64,000 nt of DNA from Anastatus disparis. Its lineage: Eukaryota > Arthropoda > Insecta > Hymenoptera > Eupelmidae. The notes under the pieces were generated by a model. It worked only from the letters and a program-made list of their open reading frames with translations, made no database searches and was not told the DNA's origin. The position numbers and the translations under genes are program-made. The first letter of the stretch is position 1. Each line of letters begins with the position of its first letter. This document shows positions 47,258 through 61,165 of this stretch, piece by piece. The stretch spans positions 5,890,001 to 5,954,000 of the forward strand of contig JAFFSR010000237.1 of assembly GCA_017163975.1 (NCBI GenBank), read 5' to 3'.

Positions 47258-50200
47258 AATGTATGTCTCAATTGAAAATATATATACATAAGCAATTTCA
47301 TCGAAAAACAAATAAATAAATTATTCTTTTATCAACGGATCAGAAAATTATATTAGATAATCGTAAATAATTTTGATAATGGGATACGTATTCAAGTCCA
47401 ATCAATCATCCTATACGTCTATTTATGATATAGTGCTACAAATACACTTCTGTGTATAATTTTCTGCTATTAAATACATCCACAAAACAATAGCAATGCA
47501 ATTTCTTTTCTATTGTCTCACGCTCTACTTTCTCGTACGCCAGACACTTTTTGCCAATAAATTGTTTTCTCTTTGAAAAACAAAACATGCGTGACGTCTA
47601 CTATTCGCAAACATTTTTTTCAACGCATCGCCATGTGTAAGCACAATTGTTATTGTTAATCATAGCTCGACCGAGTCCCATTACATTTAAAAATTGTTAA
47701 AATGAATAATTTTACCGTAGAACCAAATAAAAGCCTATGCGAGATCCATGATACCAGAGAAATCGTAAAGGTATGTAAAATGAGAAAGAAGGAATGACTA
47801 TACTATGAAACTTGACACGCTATTGTAGCATTTGCTTCGTGCGCGTATAAAATGAGAGTGAGAGAAAAGAGTACGCAAATGAAAGAGAGAAAGAGAGATA
47901 CATAGGAAATCGGATTTCATTTCTGGGACGGATGATAGTAACTTTGAAACGTCAACTACTGTCCTTGTTTGAAAAGTTTTATATGAAAGCTTGCATTCAC
48001 GGCTAAGGTTTCTTGTATGTCATTTTATTGCTACTTAGACATAAATTTCTAAACTTAATTATTCTAATTAAATGAAAAATCAAGTTAATTAGAAAATTTT
48101 TATTAATTTTATGATTCTGATTTTTTAAAAATATTCTTACTATGGCTCATTTAGTTTAATAAAATTCTTTTTTTTTTTTAAATTTTAATGTACACTTTAT
48201 CAACTTGTTTAGTAATAGCAAAACTCTAGAAAATGCAAGAAGTTTCCCTTAGTCTATCGAGGAAATAATAAAGACCGTTGTAATTCACCATCTTAACTTA
48301 GTTCAAGAAATACAACAGGATAATAATGGGGTACCGTGATATTGCCTTGATCGTAAATACCGTTAGCAAAATTTTCATCTTGTTAAACTAAATAAGTAAC
48401 TTTCCCCCTGCATACATATTAGAGATAACATTTTCAGTTGCAAAATTTGTATTTGAAAATTGATCGAAATTCTAATATCATTATTTTTTGTTATTAAATA
48501 TTTTTTTTTTCTATTAATTATTTATATGCATAAAATAATCGAAATAATTCAATCAAAGTCTTTTAATTTAATAAAAAGCTTAAATAATAAATAAATAATA
48601 TAGGAATTTTATTTTTAAGGTGACTTGATAAATTAATGAACTATTTTTATTAATGAAATGATTTGCGATTCGCTTCCATCTTTTTTATAAAAAGAATTGT
48701 TATTTACTAAAAATTAAAAAGATTGTATTTCCTTTCAATTTTAATTGTATTTAATATCTATTTTAAATTTTATAAATTCTTATTAAAATAAATATTTATA
48801 TATCGGAGAAAAGCTCTTTTATTTTTTTTATTATTTCTTTCATATTTGATAAAAGTAATTAGCTAGCAACATTACAAAATATATTAAATACAACCCTCCA
48901 TTAATAATCTTTTATGAAATTTCCTTTTTCAACTTAAATATTTGTTCTTAATCAGAAAAAAATGAAAATTATTCTAAGAGTTGGAAATCATTGTGATATT
49001 TAAAAAAATATAAATAAATCTTTTTATTATCTTTTATATTTAACGCTTTACTTTGATAGCTTACTTCATAATCGCTCGAAAGGAAGACAGTATTTCTCCC
49101 AGAAATGGATAAAACCCAAGAAGGAAAGGAAAAAAGAAAGAAGTGAATGAAAGTTGAAGAGAAAGAAATAAAGCAACGAAACCCAATCTTATTCTAGCGC
49201 ATATTAAAGAAAATTCAGGACGACATGACAGCTTGAGATTCAATCCATCCGTTTGGTTGGATTACATCCTCTTTAACGTAGGACATTTAATTTCCATCGA
49301 CTTTGATAGGAAACAAGTAGATTAAATAATCTCATTTTCAAGATTCTCAGACGTATTATAAGATTTATTTGTCCGTCTCTTTCTTTGACTCTTCTTCTTC
49401 TTTTTTTGTTTTCTTTCTTTCTCCTTTTTTATAATTTGCTTTCTTTAAAAGCAAAGTTAAGTAAGTATCGAATAGACACTTTTTCGAGTACTGTTTTGCA
49501 TTTTTGAGTAAGTATTTATAGTAATCTTTCATTTTTTCTTCATTTTGTTATTTAATTCATAACAGTTTAATATTTTAATTTTGTATTATTGTTATTGTTA
49601 TCTAAAAAGATTTTTATTCACGTTTACAATCATAATTATCTTAATATATTGTTTTAATTTTCATTATATTATTATTTGATTTAATTTCATATAAAAACAT
49701 CCTTTTTGTCATCCATAGCAATACATTAACTTAACCACACCATAACCGTATCTCTTTCTTTTTTACGTTCAATCTAGCATTGACTGTGAAATTCTATGAA
49801 GTAAAACGGTTTTGCATAACTGGAAACTCGAGAGTTAGGGCAAAACTTTAGCTCTTCGTCACTGGCAATGGAGAATCCCAGTGAGAATAGTGATGGGTTT
49901 AAATAAAAAAAGAAGAAGAAGAAAGAAAAACGAAAGTATAGATATATAGAAGCGAGAAAAGCGGCAAGAATGAAGTAAAAAGCCAAAAAAATAATAAAAG
50001 AAGTTGGATTTTCGACTTTTGACAACGTTTCGCTAGAATAACCGAAACGCTTACTACTGTAGCTCGCTCGGAAAACTTCCTCAGTTTCGTGGTAATTCAT
50101 AAAGGGTTAAATCATGGAATTACATTTAATGTCTTGCTGGAAATGTATATAAGTTTGGGAATTTTGAATATAACGGAATGATGAGCTTTATGTTTTATAG

Positions 50201-50480
50201 TTACTGAAATACAATGCTAAAATGAATTTTGAGATAGTGAAAACATTTTTTTAAATCATTTCATATTAATGAATTTTTTTTTTTTAAATGAAAAATTCTT
50301 ACATATTTATTGGTTTATTTAATTAAAACAGAAAAATTGTATCAAACAATTAAATTTCAGAGGTAAATACAATCATCTTTTCACGGATTCGGTAGGAAAT
50401 TACAATCTAAGAACTGCATAACTGAGACTGTAATGAAATTACTAATATAAACTTTAAATTTTACAGCATAAAAATATTTT
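47258..50480. other. AT-rich non-coding DNA
   Basis: No gene is recognised. Short GA repeats lie near 47880-47900 and a pyrimidine stretch at about 49374-49430. The 108-codon minus-strand frame at 49774-50100 has a phenylalanine-rich middle from an AAGAAGAAG stretch and no known similarity. I do not accept it. Confidence 0.5.
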
Positions 50481-50484
50481 ACAA

Positions 50485-50645
50485 TACCCTGGTAGAAATG
50501 TGAGCATTAAAAATGGTGTGTATAAAAATTTGAGGTTATTAGTTATAAAAATGCCAAATAAATGGCCAATAAATGTTAAAAAAAGCGTTTTCATTTCTAC
50601 TGGCCAAAAAATGGTAAAAAAAACGTTTCAATTTCCACCAGGGTA
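50485..50645. mobile_element. Short MITE with CCCTGG ends
   Basis: The ends are TACCCTGGTAGAAAT on the left and the reverse complement of TACCCTGGTGGAAAT on the right. An internal partner repeats the motif: TTTCTACTGGCC near 50593 resembles the terminal TTTCCACCAGGG. The outermost TA on each side may be a TA target duplication, as produced by Tc1/mariner-type transposases (inference). Length 161 bases, no coding capacity. Confidence 0.7.
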
Positions 50646-53155
50646 GTTTCAAAAAATTTTAATCCCAACATCAATCGTATAGAAATCTATTAATTTTTAA
50701 ACCTAGTTAAATTACAATTATTCATTACAGATATCAATGTACCAATTTCTTAATTTTACAATTTCTAAAATCCATTTCCTCTAATCCGATCTCTCAATAC
50801 GTTTCTAGTAGACCTTTTATTTTTGTTCAATACTTTTAATTCTTTTATTAAATATTGTTATAATTTTAATTCAGCTATTCTGATTAATAACTGCTTTAGA
50901 AATTTTGTGCGGATGCATTGCTTTATTTCTAATATCATTAAAAGTTCCTAAACGTTAAATAAAAGCAAAAGATTTAATTATTATTTTAATTAAAATAGTA
51001 CGGAAATATTAAATTTGTTTTAAAACTTGAAAAGTCGATTATCAGTTTAAAAGTAATATGAAAAATATGTATTTAATCAATATTCTTATTGAGAGAGAAA
51101 AAAGGGGGTATAGGCACTATACGACAAGAGAGAAAATTAAGTGAAATGAGAAGCGCGAAAAATTGTTTACTGAAAAATTTAATCTTGCAATGCAATTAAC
51201 GCCCTCTCCCTCCTCCTCCTACTACCCCCTTAAAGTCCTCTCCGTACCTTCGTCATTATTGATCGCACGAACACACAAACCGAACCACAGTAGTTTAATC
51301 ACAAAGAAACTTAGAATCACGATTCTTCGTAAAAAGTTGGCTAACAAAGTTCTTCCTTCTTCTTTTTTTCTTTTTTTATCCTCTCTAGTTTTGTCGATAG
51401 GATATCACACGATATTACAACTGCGCTATTCTTTAATGCAAAGTATAAGAATAAAAGAGAAGAAAGATACAAAGTTTAGTTTTGACCTTATATATACAAA
51501 ATCATTGAAATATACCATGGTATAAAGTTGCTTTTTTTTCTCTTTCAAAAAACTGTCCAGTTGAATGAAATAAGAAGTTTAAAGCTCTTTTCAGAAACAC
51601 GTCGTTCGCTTTTTACTTCAATACACTTGGTAGAGAAGGCAACTCTTTTTTATCGTTAAAAAACATGCTATACACACTTTTCTTCGGACCCCCCTTGCAC
51701 GGAATGGATTTTTTTTCTCTTCTTTTTATTTTTCGTAGCCAAAGCTCTTCACTCAGTTTGGTACCTTTTTTTCCTCTTCTTTTCAGCCCTTCTTCCTTTA
51801 TATATATTTTTTTCAACTTTTTTGTTTCTTCCTACTGTACTTTATATATACTCGCACGTGTTTTACGTGAAAACCTTTTTTAGCCGACAGTCATGATACT
51901 TGGGCTCGATTGTTTTCTACGAGAGAGTGAGAGAGTACGTGTAATGCACATGTTAATGTGGTTTTGCTTTTATTTTTTTCCAACTGACGTTACGTTTTAA
52001 TATTCAATATGACTTTGTTTCACAAGAGAAATTTTAGATTTATTTTATATGCTTTTTGTGTTTTAAATAAATATTGAAAATTTTTCATGTAATTGTTGAA
52101 ATTATTGTAAAATTTTTTCATACAAATTTATCCAGATGTTAATTAATATAATACATAAAGTATATTTTAATTACAATTTTGTACACACATTTCATGAATA
52201 CATTTTAATCTGATTTTAAAATCACACAGTAACAATCACAAGATGTCATTTACATTTTGTCGACGCAAAATAGCATAAAGTCGATCTCAAACGCTTAAAG
52301 ATGAAAATTTTTGAAAGTGTAAGGGTACAATAAACCAATGTTTTAACTATGCGTATGAGTCACGAAATAAATAAATTAACCTATCCATTTTAATTCTTGC
52401 GTGATATTAAGCGTTGATGTATACATGAAAAGAAATTTCTTCAAGTGAGAGAATCATAGCTACATATCACGTTTTTACTTTGTTACTATGATTCTAAAAC
52501 ATGTAAGTATTAACGCATGATGTGTGCATGTGAGTATGCGTTAATGTGTTTACATATATATATATATGCAAATAAAGTAGACGATTTAGAGAACGAAAAA
52601 AGGTAAATAGAAGTTAATATTTAGGAAATATATTCATAATAGATACAATTTTACGTCTGCGCTGGAGGAATTGATTTCAGTTAGAATTTTCAAAAAATAA
52701 TTTAAAAATATTTTTATTAATATTTTAACTGATGGAAATTTTCAATCTACAATTTTATTTTCTTAAACTTAAGTCATGAATTTTGTAATATAACTTACAA
52801 GTATCCATAAAATAAGTATTTAATGAACGATCAATAAATGAATATTTAGTATATATACTATAGATCAATCTTCTTTTCTATTTTATTACGTAAACTAAAT
52901 GCACCACACATATTATATATTCAAATTATAATAAACAAATTAATAATCAAAAATCACGAACAATGATTTTATATTTTGCTATCATTTGTTTATCATGTAA
53001 CATGAAATATTGAAAGTTAAAAATTTTATCGAAAAGCTGTATCATACAACACAATGTTCTGTACGTTGCAGCACGTTACAAAATTTATCTTTCGAAAGAT
53101 TACAAAAATATTTACTGTAATATTAGTTGTACAACACGAACTTGCGACTTTAATA
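50646..53155. other. AT-rich DNA, pyrimidine stretches, one strong hairpin
   Basis: The 120-codon frame at 51163-51525 starts in CTCCCTCCTCCTCC-type sequence and shows no domain I know. T/C-rich sequence at about 51670-51830 holds frames on both strands. A TA repeat lies at about 52556-52566. The hairpin at 52501-52555 is listed separately. No gene is accepted. Confidence 0.5.
52501..52555. other. Strong imperfect hairpin
   Basis: ATTAACGCAT at 52509-52518 pairs perfectly with ATGCGTTAAT at 52536-52545. Outside this, ATGTAA (52501) pairs with TTACAT (52550) across a GT versus GTGT internal loop. The stem is 16 base pairs with a 17-base loop. It is short for an animal miRNA precursor, so I do not call it one. 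Confidence 0.5.
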
Positions 53156-53159
53156 TTTT

Positions 53160-54060
53160 TACATGTACACACACCTTGTATACGCATGTTTAATAACGTT
53201 TAATAAAAATAAAAAGGTGTATGTGTTAGTAAGGATATTTATTACATATCGTGTTGTTTATATACAAAGTAACGATTGCATGCGTTGAATGTATTAGCGA
53301 AGCGCGTGATGTCACACTAAGGTAAAAAGAGAAGAAAAAAAAATAATAATAAATTCATGATGCCTGGAAAAAAAAAGAAGAAGAAAATTTCTATCGACAT
53401 CAATTTTACAGTCGAAGGGGTTTTATTGCGATAAGCGATCGTTTCGCGAAGAAAATTGTTTCCATATCTTTCTTTGTTCATTTTTTTTATCTCTTCTATC
53501 TTATATCTATGTACAATTTAAATATATATATATTTTTTGTAGAACTTTTCATGATGTTTGACGTGATCGAAATAGCGCAAGCATTTTTTTACGAGACTGT
53601 AAACGCCCGTTTTTATTGTTAACTTGCAATACATACATTTAGAATGTTTTATATATATAAAAATACACACACACTAACACACATACACGCACACATAGAA
53701 AATGTCATGAATTCGTTTTAATAAAGTTTATCGCATAGCAGATTTTAGCTTGTGTTGCAACATTAAACGTTACTGTAACTATAAACTAACTGTGGCCCCC
53801 GTATATCTTATCGAGAGTGCAATATAAACAATGTAAATAAAGTAATTAACTTTTTTAGAAATGAAACATATACTTTAGAGCTCGTAATATAGTTTAGTTT
53901 ATAAAATATATGTGAGTGGCGTTTAATTTTTCTTTATCTATCGTGTAATGTATTTTTGTACTTGAACATTTTTCTTTTTTTTTTCAAGTAGCACAAATAT
54001 AATTGTCGTCAGACTGGAGCTCACCTTTAATAAAGACTATTATTTGAATTAAATTAAATT
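53160..54060 (+). other. 3'UTR-like sequence
   Basis: The texture resembles an insect 3' untranslated region. There are several AATAAA words (for example TTTTAATAAAGTTTATCGC near 53718 and GTAAATAAAG at 53833), a TGTAAATA Pumilio-type word at 53832, CA-rich runs near 53665-53697 and T-rich segments. No coding sequence immediately upstream can be named, and AATAAA is frequent in A/T-rich DNA. Confidence 0.2.
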
Positions 54061-57000
54061 TGGATAAAAATTTTTATTTTCTTATTTTAGTTTTTGTAAT
54101 TTATATAACTACGTATGTAGTAAAAATAAATATTTATCAAAATATACGTAATGCATTACGTAACTTATATTATTTCCATGTACAATAAAACTTTGTTTAT
54201 TGAGCATCTATTAAAATTAAATCTATATTTACAATTAATTTAAATATGCAAACATAATTACTTTATTCAGTGTATGCAACGTTCCAAAAATAAGGAGATA
54301 ACGATGCTCTCAACAAACTATATAATTTAAAACTCAAATTGGGTAAATCTCTTTGAAATATCACCATGTTAATACATAATTTTTCTGCTTTGCATATTAA
54401 TTCCTTTATACATATTCTTGTAAAATATACATTTTTCAGCTGAAATTTTATATTAAAAAATATAAGTCGATAAATAAACTAAAAGCTACAGCAATGTTGT
54501 ACAAAGCTAAGACTTTAAATACAAAGATGCGCATACACACCCTTAACGTCAAAGATACATAACAAACCTTACGTTTACCATCTCTCCTGCGCGTATTAAA
54601 ATTTCACGTACGTGTGTAGACAAACAAACACCTTTAGAATCCTTAGCTAGTCTAATAGTAATACAAGTCTCGAGCTTGGAGAACGTAAGGTAAAGTACAT
54701 CTTTGTAATATGTATATAGTAGCGTAGGTATACATTTGTAAAAGGGAAAAAAAAGAAGAGAGGAAAGAAAAATTTTTTTTTTCTTAAGCTAAAGCTGTGT
54801 TAATATCGTCAAGGTAATATTAGATGATGTTGACTTTATTTGAATACTTTATTTAACGTATACGTATGTTTATGTAGGTACTTGATTTTTTTTAACGTAA
54901 AAGAAAATATTCTAGATATTTTTACTTGATATTAAATGAAGTTACTCAATATTGAATAAAGTCAAATTATGATTTATTATTTAATGATAAATTAAATTTA
55001 TTAATGTTTTAGATATTTTTCAGTATTAATTTAATATAGTTAAATACAGAATTTTTAATTGAAAAAAAATACTCTAAGGCAACATTTTTAGATTATTTTT
55101 TCACACTTTGTCTCTGTGAATTATATAAGCACACGTGTGCGCACATATTCGCTATTTGCACCCTTCTCTCACACGGTTACTTACACATATACACATCAAA
55201 ACTTAAGTGTTAATTTTCACGGAAAGGTGAAGGTTAATACCTTCGTACATAGAAAACCTTTTAATATTTGTTTTTGATAGCTTAATTCGATCCCAATAAC
55301 ACGAAATTGATAAGCTTTTCATTCAAAAGAAATTTTTTTTCCAAAAATAAATCCATCCATTCTTTAAGTGTATACACATCAAGTATCTATATTGCATCGC
55401 ACGCATATATACATGTATACACATACGTGTTAAGCACGTGTTTAACGTTCAACCATGTACACACGAGCGCTTCTTGCACAAGTATACATGTGAGAGAGCA
55501 TATCGCGTGCGAAGGGAGAAACATATATATAAAGAGAGTCAGAGTAGAGTAAGAGTGAGAGAGAGAGGAGAAGATGAGTTCATTGGCGTTAACGTATGTT
55601 GAAGAGAAAAGGAAGGAATGGGTTAACAGAGAGAGAGAGAAAGAAGGTAGATGCGCTTAAGCGAACCCACCGCGAATAATTAGGTGATGTGTTTATCGCG
55701 CATCAGTTAATACACCTAGCGCTCATGGCTTCATGACGAACCAACCAAGCTAACAATTCTCTCTTCCCTCTCTCTTTCTTTCTCTTTCTAACTAATTCTA
55801 TAGTTAATCGATTAACTTGCTAAAGCTGTACAGTATATATTTCTTCACAGTTCGTTGGTAATTTCTTGTTGCACTCTATGTATATGCGGCTATCGATATA
55901 CGTGCGCAAAGAAACATGATAATTTTAAAGGTGGTAAAATTTAAGCTCAAAAAATTATAGTAAAATTACTATTTTTTTTTTAAATTTTTGTTGACAGTTA
56001 CAACGTAGAATTATTAAATTTTACACATATTATTTAAATAAACGTAATGGCAATATATTTATTTAGCTTAAATTAAAATAACAAATGGCACAAATACGTG
56101 TCATTCTTTTTAATTAATAGATTAAAAGATATATTGGATTTAAAATGAAAAAAAAGACTATATTTAATTAAATTTTCATTTAAACTTTGAAAAATTTGCC
56201 TTTTAAAATCGGTTAAATTAAAAATATGAACGCGAAAATTTTATAAGAGGAAAACGAGAGGATGAGATTTGCCGCTACATTTTTTTAAATATTTGATGAA
56301 AATAAAAGAAGAAAAAGAAAGAAAAAAAAATAATTTTGTACGCATATTAATACTGCATAACTCGTACGCATAAATAGAGGACATGTGTTATCATTTTTTT
56401 TTAATAATTTAAAATCTCAGCGCCGACTTTGTATGAAAAGAGATTTGCTCGCGTTTATAGTCAATAATTAAATTGGAGATTTTGAATTTGCATATGCACA
56501 GAGAGAGAGAGAGAGAGCGGTAAAAGTTGAACATGTACACACATATCAGCGAAAATTTTAACAACCGTGACTCGTCGTTGTTTGAAATCCCATCGATTAA
56601 TATTGTGGTTAAAAGCTTCTGCATTTAAGCACCCAATGCTCATCAATATTTACCGAAACCATCAACAAAATCCATGTAAATAAAGTTCGTTAACTTGTAT
56701 TCACACTTTTGACAGAAACGAAAAAATAAAATAAAAGAAATACAGAACTGATCAAGTACTTTAACCATTTCGAAAAAGTAAGTACGTACATACAGTATTA
56801 TAAAGATATTCTACACTCTCAAAAGTTTTTTCACACTGTTGGTTTACATCGTGACATGAAAAATTCATTTTTCAAATAAAAAAAAAAAGGAAAGAGAGGA
56901 AAGAAACGCAAGTGCACTAGAAGAGAAATCGAAATTATGTCGATTTTCTTATACAGAAAATGTGTGTGTATGTGTCCTACACTAAAAGTCCATATACAGT

Positions 57001-59400
57001 ATAACTGATTTTACTTGAAGCTATACAGCTCTTTTACAGCTCGATGCACATTACGAGCACGTGCGTTTCGGTTATACTCAGAACAACTTTTATATAAGAA
57101 AGATTTATAGACTATACAAGGGTTGAATTAAAAAAAATAAAGTTTAAGAAAACGAACTTGGTTTGATTTTATTGTTCAACTATGGACAATTAAAGTATAC
57201 AATAAAAGATATATTATTTGATGAAGAAAAAATATTGCAATTTTTAACGATCGGCAACAGTTAACTAAATTTATGTAGGTAAGATTTGAACTTGAAGTGG
57301 AAGTAAAAACTTACTATATAACTTTATAATGTATTAATTGTTTGTTTTTCTTTTCTCTATTTAATTTAAGTGCTATTGGAATCATATCAATTTCCTTTTA
57401 AAAAAAGATTTATAGATGATAAATCCATCAGTTCTTAAAAGAAAATATAAAATATGACTTCCGTGTAGAGGTCGTTTTCTACATCAATTTTAGGGATTAG
57501 TACAATTTTATATTCTTCAATTTAGAAAATATTTTTAAGCTCATCTGCACATTCACAATACAATTTATCATATTTACGGATTTTAAATTAAGTCAGAATT
57601 ATTAACGAACGATATTAATTAGCTCCTACTTTATAAATAACTTCGAGTACTTAAGATTAAGTTCATGTTTCATAAATAAACTGAGAATTACTTTTTGAAG
57701 GTAAGATTAAAAAATCTCCTCCTAACACTTTCTGTTATAAAATTCGGTATAAATTTTCATCCCTGACATTTCTTCCAAACTCAACGCACGCGTAAAGTCA
57801 CACCCGTGAAAAAAAAAATGAATATATCATTGAAAATATTTATCCCATCATAAAACTTATTCGCCATAAATATTTTCCTTTACCCTCTTCTCTTTTCTTA
57901 TTCTTCCTTTTAAGAATAGCAATTTTAAAACGAAAGAAGAAAAAAAACCACTTCATTCAAATCCAACGTTCCATAAAAAAAATCAAATTGAGCCCAGTCC
58001 TCTGTTAACCATCTCTCTTTCTTCCCCTTTATTTTTCCCTCCTCATTGGAAATTATGATAGCTCGTGAATCTCCGAACCGAGGATATAGAGGCACGCATA
58101 GCTAAAGGGAGAAGAAAAGAAAAAAAAGTGTCCACGTGGAAAAAGTACCATGGAGACTCTAAACATGCTCAATAAAGGGAAAATTGGAGAAAAACGAATC
58201 TGACATAAAGCCGACATACTTGCATTTTTCACGTGTCTCGTTTTCAGTAAAGGTAAGAAGAAGAAGATAAAAAGAATAGAAAAAGATGCTCGCGTAGAAA
58301 AGGAAATAATCTTCAATCAATAATCGATCGTCGACGTTAGTTTCGAATGGTTTTCTAAAAGAATAAAAGGACAAAAAGAAGAAGAGGAGAAAAAAAGGAA
58401 AGAAGAAAGCTCCCTTCAACGACGCTTTTCTTCATAGTCGTGGAAGCGTGACTGAAATGATTTTCAGTCAGATGTTATACGATCTGGCCTTATATATACC
58501 CGTTGAAGATTCTCTAGAAAAAGAAAAAAATATATATGTATAGAATAAAAAAAAAGTAAGAGAAAGATAATATAACGCCGGTAAAATGGAGTGGCATTTG
58601 GTCTATCAAAATCTTATATTGAAGTCTAAAAGAAATGAGGTTTCCAACTTCATAGATACTATGACTGGAAAGGATAAGGGTGGCAAAAATGGTCGATGTA
58701 AAAATGAACGAACGTGAAAACAATGAAAAATTCGATCAACTAAAGAATTTTTTAATTTTTTTTCCTTTTGTTATATTATTTTGGTTATTTCGAACGCGTG
58801 AGTAAATAAAAATGAACAATAATTTTTTTTAATTGTGCAATATTACAAAAATTAACTTTCGAAATTTTCCAGATCGTACAAAACGAATAATTCGTGCTAT
58901 CAAATATTAAAATGTTTAATTTTCTGTAAAAGTACAATTGCATACAAGAGCGCGATAATAAATAATCCATAATTTTTATTCATTAATTTTCAGGTAATTG
59001 AAAATCGTTGCAATACTAATATTTGCCAATATAACAAATCAATATTTAATTTCGATTAATCAATTTCAAACATGAGCAGAAATATACATATCTTTTTTTA
59101 AACAATCAAAACTTTTTTAATTGCATATTTATTCAATTTTTTGAAACTAAATTTAATTTAATTTTCCGCGATATTAATAGACCGAGCACTGCAAGAATAA
59201 AAGAAAAATTGATAAATTAAAATTTCAAAAACAATTTCATTCAATTTGTATAATTAATAATTTTCGTTTGTAAAACTTGGAAGTAAAAGTAATTTGATAA
59301 GTACGGAGAAAAAAGAAGACAATTGAAATTAAAAATTTCATGAGAACAACACACTTTACTTTGAAGAAAGTAGTCTAAAAAAAAGGAAAAAAAAAAGAAT
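54061..59400. other. AT-rich non-coding DNA with GA repeats
   Basis: GA-rich stretches lie at about 55535-55570, 55629-55643 and 56499-56516, with purine-rich stretches near 58095-58420. The 81-codon frame at 55307-55552 is T-, H-, Y- and S-rich from an ACATATACACA-type tract. The two overlapping minus-strand frames at 58053-58419 are phenylalanine-rich from GAAGAA stretches. No gene is accepted. Confidence 0.5.
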
Positions 59401-59439
59401 GGAAGAAAGGGAGAGTGGGTACACGCCGACCTCCTTTTT

Positions 59440-59595
59440 CTTCTGGGGTGGCCGTTTATTGATTTCGCCTTTGTTGAAACGATAAAATCATAGTTGATGA
59501 ATTGTAACGTTGCTCAAATTATAGGCAATTTACACGGCATAATTATTGTCGGGCAAATAATTTATGGCTTTAGCATTATGTTATACTGTATTTAA
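59440..59595. other. Possible conserved non-coding element
   Basis: A compact balanced patch in A/T-rich DNA with GGCCGTTTATTGATTTCGCC, GTTGATGAATTGTAACG, GGCAATTTACACGGC and GCAAATAATTTATGGC. Several are homeodomain-type words. No open frame is present. This is one of the better-looking regulatory candidates by eye, but it is untested. Confidence 0.25.
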
Positions 59596-61165
59596 AGCTG
59601 ATATTTTTCGAACATTCATTTATTCATTTTGCTTATGAGCTTGTGCTTAAGCATGCGTCGATAATATTTTTTTAATGTTGTCATATGCACGCTTCTTGGT
59701 TTTGCTCTATTTAATAGTATATAAGCAAGAATATTTATTTATTTTTTATTTTTAATTGTTGTGGTAAATAAAAATAACATGATCGTCAATTATTTTCTTA
59801 ATTTTAATAATTATTCATTTACTATTGTATTGTCATTCTTTGCTTATTTTGATAAACAACATTTATTTTTCATATAATTTAAAAATTTGGTCTCATGCAT
59901 AAAAAATATGTAAAAAATTCCATGAATTCAAATATTTTTTAACTAACTTACGTTTTAATTTTTTAACAGATTAATTTTTTAAATTCATGCCATGTACATT
60001 TAAAAAATTGAATGCAAATATAAAAAATAACCACAAAAAATTTAAAAAAGGTATACAATCCAGTCTTTATATATAATTTATGTATATAGCATATACAATT
60101 GTTAGATAAAATAAGATACACACCAACGAATTAATTAGCTTGAAGGACCCGAATAAGTTTGTGCCTTTGACTGTCACGCGATTTTACGATTTTTACTGTC
60201 TACGAAAATAATCACGATTTCTTTAAAGTTCACGTCTTATTGTATGTTAATGATATACAAAAATTAAATTAATTTTTTAATTGATTTTCAAACAGATAAA
60301 GAAAGTGTGTTTAGAATAATTAAAACATCACGTTGTACAAGAAATCAAAATATAATTCAAATAAGGGAAAAAGTTATAGAATCATTTAAAATAAAATTCT
60401 AAATTGTTATAGCAAGTTTTTATTTAATAGAATAAACAATTATGGTTATTTCTAGCTCACTGGGTCAGATCAATTTAGGTGATTGAAAATACACTTCCAC
60501 ATTCGGTATAAATAAAAATAACAGGATCGCCATAAATTTTTATTTGATTCTTTGAAAATCTAATTCATATTTAATTATTTACAATTAATATTTCATCATC
60601 CTTCGATTTATTTTCAGAAAATATCTAAGCTCGAATTAAAATCAATTATTTCTATATATGCATTTATTATCTCTCTATTTATACATGTATTTTAATTTTC
60701 ATTTTATTATAGTCAATTATTTAATCAAACTCATAATCAATCCTTATTTTATTTATAAAGAAGGAAATTCAATTAGAAAACCATTAAATATATAGTTATA
60801 TTCAATTTATTTAATCTTTAAAAACTATTATTGTAAAAATAGAATTAGGAAATGTGTATTAAAAATAAGAATGTAAATTCTTGCTACTTGAAAAAAGATT
60901 AAAAATAGTTTGTAACCAAAATTCCGACAAACTGCAAGAATTAAGTTTTGAATTCATTGATTCCAATTCGGAAAAATTCATCCTTTCTATTCTATACTTC
61001 CAAATTTAACGGTTTTTACTTAAAGGAAAATCTTTCCTTTTTTTTAACAAGTGAATTACTCTCTCTGTTCATTACTAAAAGCCGCGTCTTAGAAAGAAAG
61101 GATTTCCTTTTACAACGAGGTAACTTTTTTTCATGTCGTTGGCAGTGTAAGGGAATAGAAAAAAA
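59596..61165. other. AT-rich non-coding DNA
   Basis: No gene, repeat or structure is recognised. The 78-codon frame at 60948-61184 is F-, S- and L-rich and unsupported. Confidence 0.5.

Noticed and set aside
49774..50100. 108-codon minus-strand protein
   Set aside because: The middle is phenylalanine-rich from an AAGAAGAAG stretch. There are no domain motifs.
51163..51525. 120-codon plus-strand protein
   Set aside because: It starts in pyrimidine-rich sequence, then becomes S-, L- and K-rich. No conserved motif or splice context.
58053..58419. Two overlapping minus-strand frames with membrane-like F/L runs
   Set aside because: Two phases open over the same purine-rich DNA indicates composition, and apparent membrane segments are expected from such tracts.
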